Below, piece by piece: positions 38,502-42,208 of a stretch of DNA of 42,208 nucleotides; the first letter of the stretch is position 1; each line of letters opens with the position of its first letter. Source of the DNA: DASUZB01 sp036377075 (GTDB lineage: Bacteria > Actinomycetota > CALGFH01); NCBI GenBank assembly GCA_036377075.1, contig DASUZB010000171.1:1-42208 (forward strand). Direction: 5' to 3'. Position numbers and translations under genes: made by a program. A model generated the notes under the pieces. That model was not told the DNA's origin and ran no database searches. It saw only the letters and a program-made list of their open reading frames with translations.

Positions 38502-39632
38502 ATGCTCGACCATCGCCTACGAGCCACCGCCGCCGCCACAGCGGCGCTCGCCATACTCGCGTTGCTGCTGGTGCCGGGCGGCGCCGGCGCCTCGTTCGGC
38601 GGCGGCGACAGTGCCGCCGACCACGGGCGGGTGCGCGCACCGCTGGTGATCGGCCACCGCGGCGCCAGCGGGTACCGCCCCGAGCACACCCTCGCCTCCT
38701 ACACGCTGGCGATCGAGCTCGGCGCCGACTACATCGAGCCCGACCTGGTCTCCACCAAGGACCACGTCCTGGTGGCGCGCCACGAGAACGACATCACCGG
38801 CACCACCGACGTCGCCAGCCACCCCGAGTTCGCCGACCGCAAGACCACCAAGACGGTCGACGGCAACCAGATCACCGGCTGGTTCACGGAGGACTTCACC
38901 CTCGCCGAGCTGAGGACGCTGCGCGCCAAGGAGCGCCTCCCCGGCGTGCGCCCGGCCAACACCGCCTTCGACGGCCTCTACCAGATCCCCACCTTCCAGG
39001 AGGTCATCGACCTCGCCAAGCGGCACCACGTGGGCATCTATCCCGAGACCAAGCACCCGACCTACTTCCGCGGCATCGGCCTGCCCCTCGAGGAGCCGCT
39101 GGTCGCCACCCTGCGCGCCAACGGCTACCGGGGGCCGAACGCCAAGGTGTTCATCCAGTCCTTCGAGGTCGGCAACCTGAAGCGGCTCGACCACATGACC
39201 GACGTCCCGCTGGTGCAGCTGATCGACGAGGTCGGCAAGCCCTACGACTTCGTCGTCTCCGGCGACCCGCGCACCTACGCCGACCTGATCAAGCCGGCCG
39301 GGCTGGCGGAGATCGCCGGCTACGCCGACGGCATCGGGCCGAGCAAGAACCTGATCGTCCCGCGCGACGCGCAGAACCGGCTCACCCACCCGACCACGCT
39401 GGTCCGCGACGCCCACGAGGCCGGCCTGGTGGTCCACCCGTGGACCTTCCGTCGGGAGAACAACTTCCTTCCCGAGGACTTCCGCCAGGGAAACCCCGCC
39501 AGCCCCGTGTACCTGCAGGCGACCGGCGACTTCCCGGCCGAGCTGCGGCTGTTCTACAAGCTCGGGGTCGACGGCGTGTTCAGCGACAACTCCGACGTCG
39601 CCGTCGCGGTCCGCCACCAGGTGTTCGGCTGA
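38502..39632 (+). CDS. secreted glycerophosphodiester phosphodiesterase
   Basis: A 376-residue exported GDPD. The signal peptide is about residues 1-30. The TIM-barrel active site begins LVIGHRGASGYRPEHTLASY (48-67) with H52, R53 and E61. Metal ligands follow in DYIEPDLVSTKD (E79, D81), and the general acid His is H94 in VARHEND. Further marks are IYPETKHP and VHPWTFRRENNFLP, the layout of the periplasmic GlpQ branch. It hydrolyses glycerophosphodiesters to glycerol-3-phosphate and an alcohol. ATG at 38502 has GGGGG about eight bases before it. A perfect GGATA-ACG-TATCC dyad about 60 bases upstream could be a regulator site. The GlsB gene follows after 47 bases. Confidence 0.93.
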   Translation: MLDHRLRATAAATAALAILALLLVPGGAGASFGGGDSAADHGRVRAPLVIGHRGASGYRPEHTLASYTLAIELGADYIEPDLVSTKDHVLVARHENDITGTTDVASHPEFADRKTTKTVDGNQITGWFTEDFTLAELRTLRAKERLPGVRPANTAFDGLYQIPTFQEVIDLAKRHHVGIYPETKHPTYFRGIGLPLEEPLVATLRANGYRGPNAKVFIQSFEVGNLKRLDHMTDVPLVQLIDEVGKPYDFVVSGDPRTYADLIKPAGLAEIAGYADGIGPSKNLIVPRDAQNRLTHPTTLVRDAHEAGLVVHPWTFRRENNFLPEDFRQGNPASPVYLQATGDFPAELRLFYKLGVDGVFSDNSDVAVAVRHQVFG

Positions 39633-39679
39633 GGGTACGATCCGGCGGTAGGCCTGGTCGCTGAAGGGGGCGGGGCACG

Positions 39680-39946
39680 GTGGGCTTCATCATCTGGGCG
39701 ATCGTCGCCGGGCTGATCATCGGCTCGATCGCCAAGCTGTTCGTTCCCGGCCGCCAGGACATCCCCATCTGGATTACCATCCTCATCGGGGTCGCCGGGG
39801 CGCTGATCGGGAACTTCCTGGCGGTCGTGCTCGGGGTGCGCCACACGTTCGGGATCGACTGGATCAGGCACAGCCTGCAGGTCGCCACCGCGGTCGTGCT
39901 GATCATGCTGGTGGTCCCGGCCTGGTCGCGGAGGACGCCCGGCTGA
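39680..39946 (+). CDS. GlsB/YeaQ/YmgE-family membrane protein
   Basis: An 88-residue protein with three membrane helices and the family opening GFIIWAIVAGLIIGSIAKLFVPGRQDIPIWITILIGVAGALIG, read in parts. This family (also named transglycosylase-associated) is stress-linked in several bacteria without a defined activity. GTG at 39680 lies behind AAGGGGGCGGGG. The C-terminus (VVPAWSRRTPG) is basic. The stop is 18 bases from the end of the convergent AAA/TPR gene, with no room for a separate terminator. Confidence 0.9.
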   Translation: MGFIIWAIVAGLIIGSIAKLFVPGRQDIPIWITILIGVAGALIGNFLAVVLGVRHTFGIDWIRHSLQVATAVVLIMLVVPAWSRRTPG

Positions 39947-39964
39947 CGGCCCGCGCTGGCGGGG

Positions 39965-42208
39965 CTACCGCGCCACGGCGCCCGGCGCCGGCGCGGCGGC
40001 CCCGTCGGCGAGGTCGGTGACCGGGCAGCCGAGCGAGGCGAGGATCGAGCGAGCCCGGTCGAGGTGGGCCGCCCGGTCAAGCCCGAGGGAGGAGCGCTCG
40101 CCGGGGGCGAGGTGGCCGCCGAGCTCCTGGTGGGCGCGGGCCAGCTCCCACGGCATGGCCAGCCGCTCGGCCTCCTTCGCGGCCCGTCCCCAGGCCCGGC
40201 TGGCGGCGCCGCGCCGCCCCTCGAGCCAGCGCTGGGAGCCGAGGCAGGTGAGCGCGCGGGGCCGGGCCATCGGGTGGGAGCGCGCGTAGCGGCGCAGGCG
40301 GCGCAGCCCGCTCGCGGCGGTCGCCCGCAACTCGGCCGGGCCGGCGGGGGCGGCAGCTCCCAGCGCGAGCAGGTCGAGGCAGACCTCGGGGATCCCGGCG
40401 TGCGCCTCGAGGCTGTACTGGGTGAACGAGGGGTCCGGGCCGACCAGGCGGTCGGCGCGGCAGACCGCCTCCCACGCCTCGGCCGGCCGGCCGGCGGCGA
40501 GGTGCCAGCGCGCCGCGGCGACCTCGTAGCGTGCCGCGTCGATCCTGGCGACGTTCATCGGCACGAGCCGGGCTGCTTCGTCGAGCAGGCCGGCCAGGGC
40601 CGGGTCGCCGCGGTCCCGGCGCAGCCGCGCCTCGGCCTGGATGAGCAGCCCCCAGAGGTGCCCGACCGGGTCGCGCCGCTCGCGGGACGGCGCGGTCCCC
40701 TTGGCGGCCATGGCGACCGCCGCCTCGAAGCGGCCGGTGAGGTAGCGGCAGATGGCGCCGATGAGCAGCACCTGGTCCGCCGAGCGGTGCAGCCCCGCGC
40801 CGCTGCTGGCCTGCACCGCCTTGGCGACCCTGGCGTCCAGCGCCGCCCAGTCGCCCACCCCGAGCCAGTACAGCCCGCCGACGACCTGGGTCCAGGTGAC
40901 GGCGAGCGGATCGCCGATCTCGTCGGCGCGGGTGACCGCCGCGCGGACGAGGCGGTGGCCGGCCCGGTGGAGCCCGGCGGTGCCGAGGGTCATCCCGAAG
41001 CCCGCCGTGCCGATCGCGACCAGGTCGGGCCGCCCGGACCGCTCCGCCTGGTTGAGCCCCCAGAGCGCGACGGGCAGCAGCGCCATGCTCTCCTCGAGGA
41101 CCCAGTACGCCTCGGTGAGCCGCCAGCAGACCGCGGCGCGCTCCTCGGCACGGGCGCGCCGCCCGGGCCGGCGCTCGACCGGACCGCCCGGACGGAGCCG
41201 CCCGGCCAGCCGGTCGAGCGCCTGGCTGGCCAGCAGGTCGAGCCATCCGGGCAGCGACGCCGGCACCGGCCCTCCGAGCAGCGAGAGCGCCCGCTCGAGG
41301 TGCTCACGGGCGGCGCCTGCCTCGCCGAGCTGCATGTGCGCCTCGCCGACCGGCCGGTGCCAGCGCGCCCGCTCCAGGACCGGCAGGCGGTCCCTTCCCA
41401 GGGCGGCGACCAGGATCACCTGCACCTCGCGGAACCAGCCCTTGCGGTAGTACAGCGGCCACAGCCGCACCAGGTGGGCGTCGAGCCTGGCCGGCTCGGC
41501 GTGGGCGACCAGCCAGTCGGTGGCGGCCCGCAGGTTCTCGACCTCGGCATCCAGCGGCTCCACGGGCCCGTCGCCCACCGGGTCGGCGCCACCAGGCTCC
41601 CCACCCGCCGCGGCGGGCCGCACGGCCACCGTCGAACCGTCGCCCACCGAGGCGGCCGCGGCCAGGTCGGGGAGCAGCGCGGCGAAGTACTCGGCGTGGC
41701 GCTGCCTGGTGGCGTGCTCGTCGGCCGCGTCGGCGGCGAGGCGCTCGGCGGCGTACTGGCGCAGCAACTCGTGCATGCCGTAGCGCCCGTCCTCGCCGAC
41801 CTCGACCAGGGACTGGTCGACCAGCCCGCCGAGCAGCGGCAGGGTGGCGCCGGCCACGGCGGCCGCCGCGTCCAGGTCGAAGCCGCCCCGCAGCACCGAG
41901 AGGCGGGCGAGCACGAGCCGCTCCTGGTCGGTGAGGAGCTGCCAGGACCAGTCGATGACCCCGCGGAGCGAGCGGTGGCGTCGCTCCACGTCGGGCGAGC
42001 TGGTCGCCAGCAGGTCCAGCCCGCCGCCGAGCCGGTCGGCGATGGCGGCGGGCGACGCCGACCGCACCCAGCGGGCCGCCAGCTCGATGGCGAGCGGCAC
42101 CCCGGCGAGCAGCCGGCACAGGCGCCCGACACAGTCGGCGTCGGCGGCCAGGCGGAAGCCGGGCCGGACCAGGCTCGCCCTCGCCTCGAACAGCCGCACC
42201 GCCTCGTA
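39965..42208 (-). CDS. AAA/NB-ARC-type regulator with TPR repeats, C-terminal part
   Basis: The gene runs off the right edge; 747 residues before the stop are visible. The first visible part is the end of an AAA/NB-ARC module: VRLFEARASLVRPGFRL, LCRLLAGVPLAIELAARWVRS and RRHRSLRGVIDWSWQLLTDQERLVLARLSVL, then MHELLRQYAAERL. This is the wording of SARP/BTAD- and LuxR-linked ATPases of actinobacteria. The remaining 500 residues are helical TPR-like repeats rich in Ala/Arg. No LuxR helix-turn-helix is present at the C-terminus, so any DNA-binding domain (for example BTAD/SARP) must be at the N-terminus outside the window. Likely a large signal-integrating regulator; its targets are unknown. Confidence 0.85.
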   Translation of the reverse strand, partial: YEAVRLFEARASLVRPGFRLAADADCVGRLCRLLAGVPLAIELAARWVRSASPAAIADRLGGGLDLLATSSPDVERRHRSLRGVIDWSWQLLTDQERLVLARLSVLRGGFDLDAAAAVAGATLPLLGGLVDQSLVEVGEDGRYGMHELLRQYAAERLAADAADEHATRQRHAEYFAALLPDLAAAASVGDGSTVAVRPAAAGGEPGGADPVGDGPVEPLDAEVENLRAATDWLVAHAEPARLDAHLVRLWPLYYRKGWFREVQVILVAALGRDRLPVLERARWHRPVGEAHMQLGEAGAAREHLERALSLLGGPVPASLPGWLDLLASQALDRLAGRLRPGGPVERRPGRRARAEERAAVCWRLTEAYWVLEESMALLPVALWGLNQAERSGRPDLVAIGTAGFGMTLGTAGLHRAGHRLVRAAVTRADEIGDPLAVTWTQVVGGLYWLGVGDWAALDARVAKAVQASSGAGLHRSADQVLLIGAICRYLTGRFEAAVAMAAKGTAPSRERRDPVGHLWGLLIQAEARLRRDRGDPALAGLLDEAARLVPMNVARIDAARYEVAAARWHLAAGRPAEAWEAVCRADRLVGPDPSFTQYSLEAHAGIPEVCLDLLALGAAAPAGPAELRATAASGLRRLRRYARSHPMARPRALTCLGSQRWLEGRRGAASRAWGRAAKEAERLAMPWELARAHQELGGHLAPGERSSLGLDRAAHLDRARSILASLGCPVTDLADGAAAPAPGAVAR

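Overview
The window is uniformly very GC-rich and reads as a stretch of an actinobacterial (Actinomycetota) chromosome. Evidence for this includes the DUF1918-like, DUF397, XRE-DUF5753, SAM-methyltransferase DUF574 and SpoIIE/RsbW-type families, frequent GTG starts, 4-base ATGA/GTGA overlaps, and TANNNT boxes directly in front of start codons (leaderless style). Species cannot be assigned from sequence alone.

Layout. 1-4.0 kb: end of a DUF1918-like gene, then a minus-strand MacB-type ABC export operon (ATPase, DUF5666-like secreted protein, membrane-fusion adaptor with a peptidoglycan-binding domain, FtsX/MacB permease). 4.1-6.8 kb: a short alanyl-tRNA synthetase lacking the C-Ala domain, divergent from a LysE exporter. 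6.9-11.1 kb: a worn accessory stretch with a secreted protein, a frameshifted IS701-like transposase, a methyltransferase with an apparent internal gap, a zeta-like P-loop kinase, an IS481-like scrap and an APH-family phosphotransferase. 11.07-15.9 kb: a probable integrative element at tRNA-Ala(UGC), bounded by a 43-bp direct repeat of the tRNA 3' half. It carries a SpoIIE phosphatase plus RsbW-like ATPase, a three-gene DUF574 operon, a membrane-anchored unknown and a truncated tyrosine recombinase.

15.9-18.7 kb: an operon of an MHS-type transporter, a hydroxyacid-oxoacid transhydrogenase-like enzyme and a 31-residue single-TM microprotein whose stop codon lies inside the tRNA gene. 18.9-25.5 kb: a stand-alone lysyl-phosphatidylglycerol-synthase-like protein, small membrane proteins, a SufR-like regulator divergent from a DUF2231 operon, and an ArsR/SRPBCC pair divergent from a VOC protein. 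25.6-31.2 kb: a thioesterase, a palindromic repeat and a tight protocatechuate operon (pcaI-J-H-G-B-C). It covers ring cleavage, cycloisomerisation, decarboxylation and CoA transfer, but lacks pcaD, pcaF and a regulator.

31.3-42.2 kb: a secreted von Willebrand A protein, a DUF3455 protein, an ABC1/UbiB-family kinase behind a 14-codon leader ORF, a TetR regulator, an XRE-DUF5753/DUF397 pair, a small membrane protein, a secreted glycerophosphodiester phosphodiesterase, a GlsB-like protein, and the C-terminal part of a large AAA/TPR regulator that runs off the right edge. Clear hairpin terminators separate several of these units.

The most unusual points are the tRNA-Ala element with its nested repeats, the coupled microprotein ending in the tRNA gene, the CPR-like short AlaRS, and the palindromic repeat ahead of the pca operon. 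I saw no CRISPR array and no rRNA.
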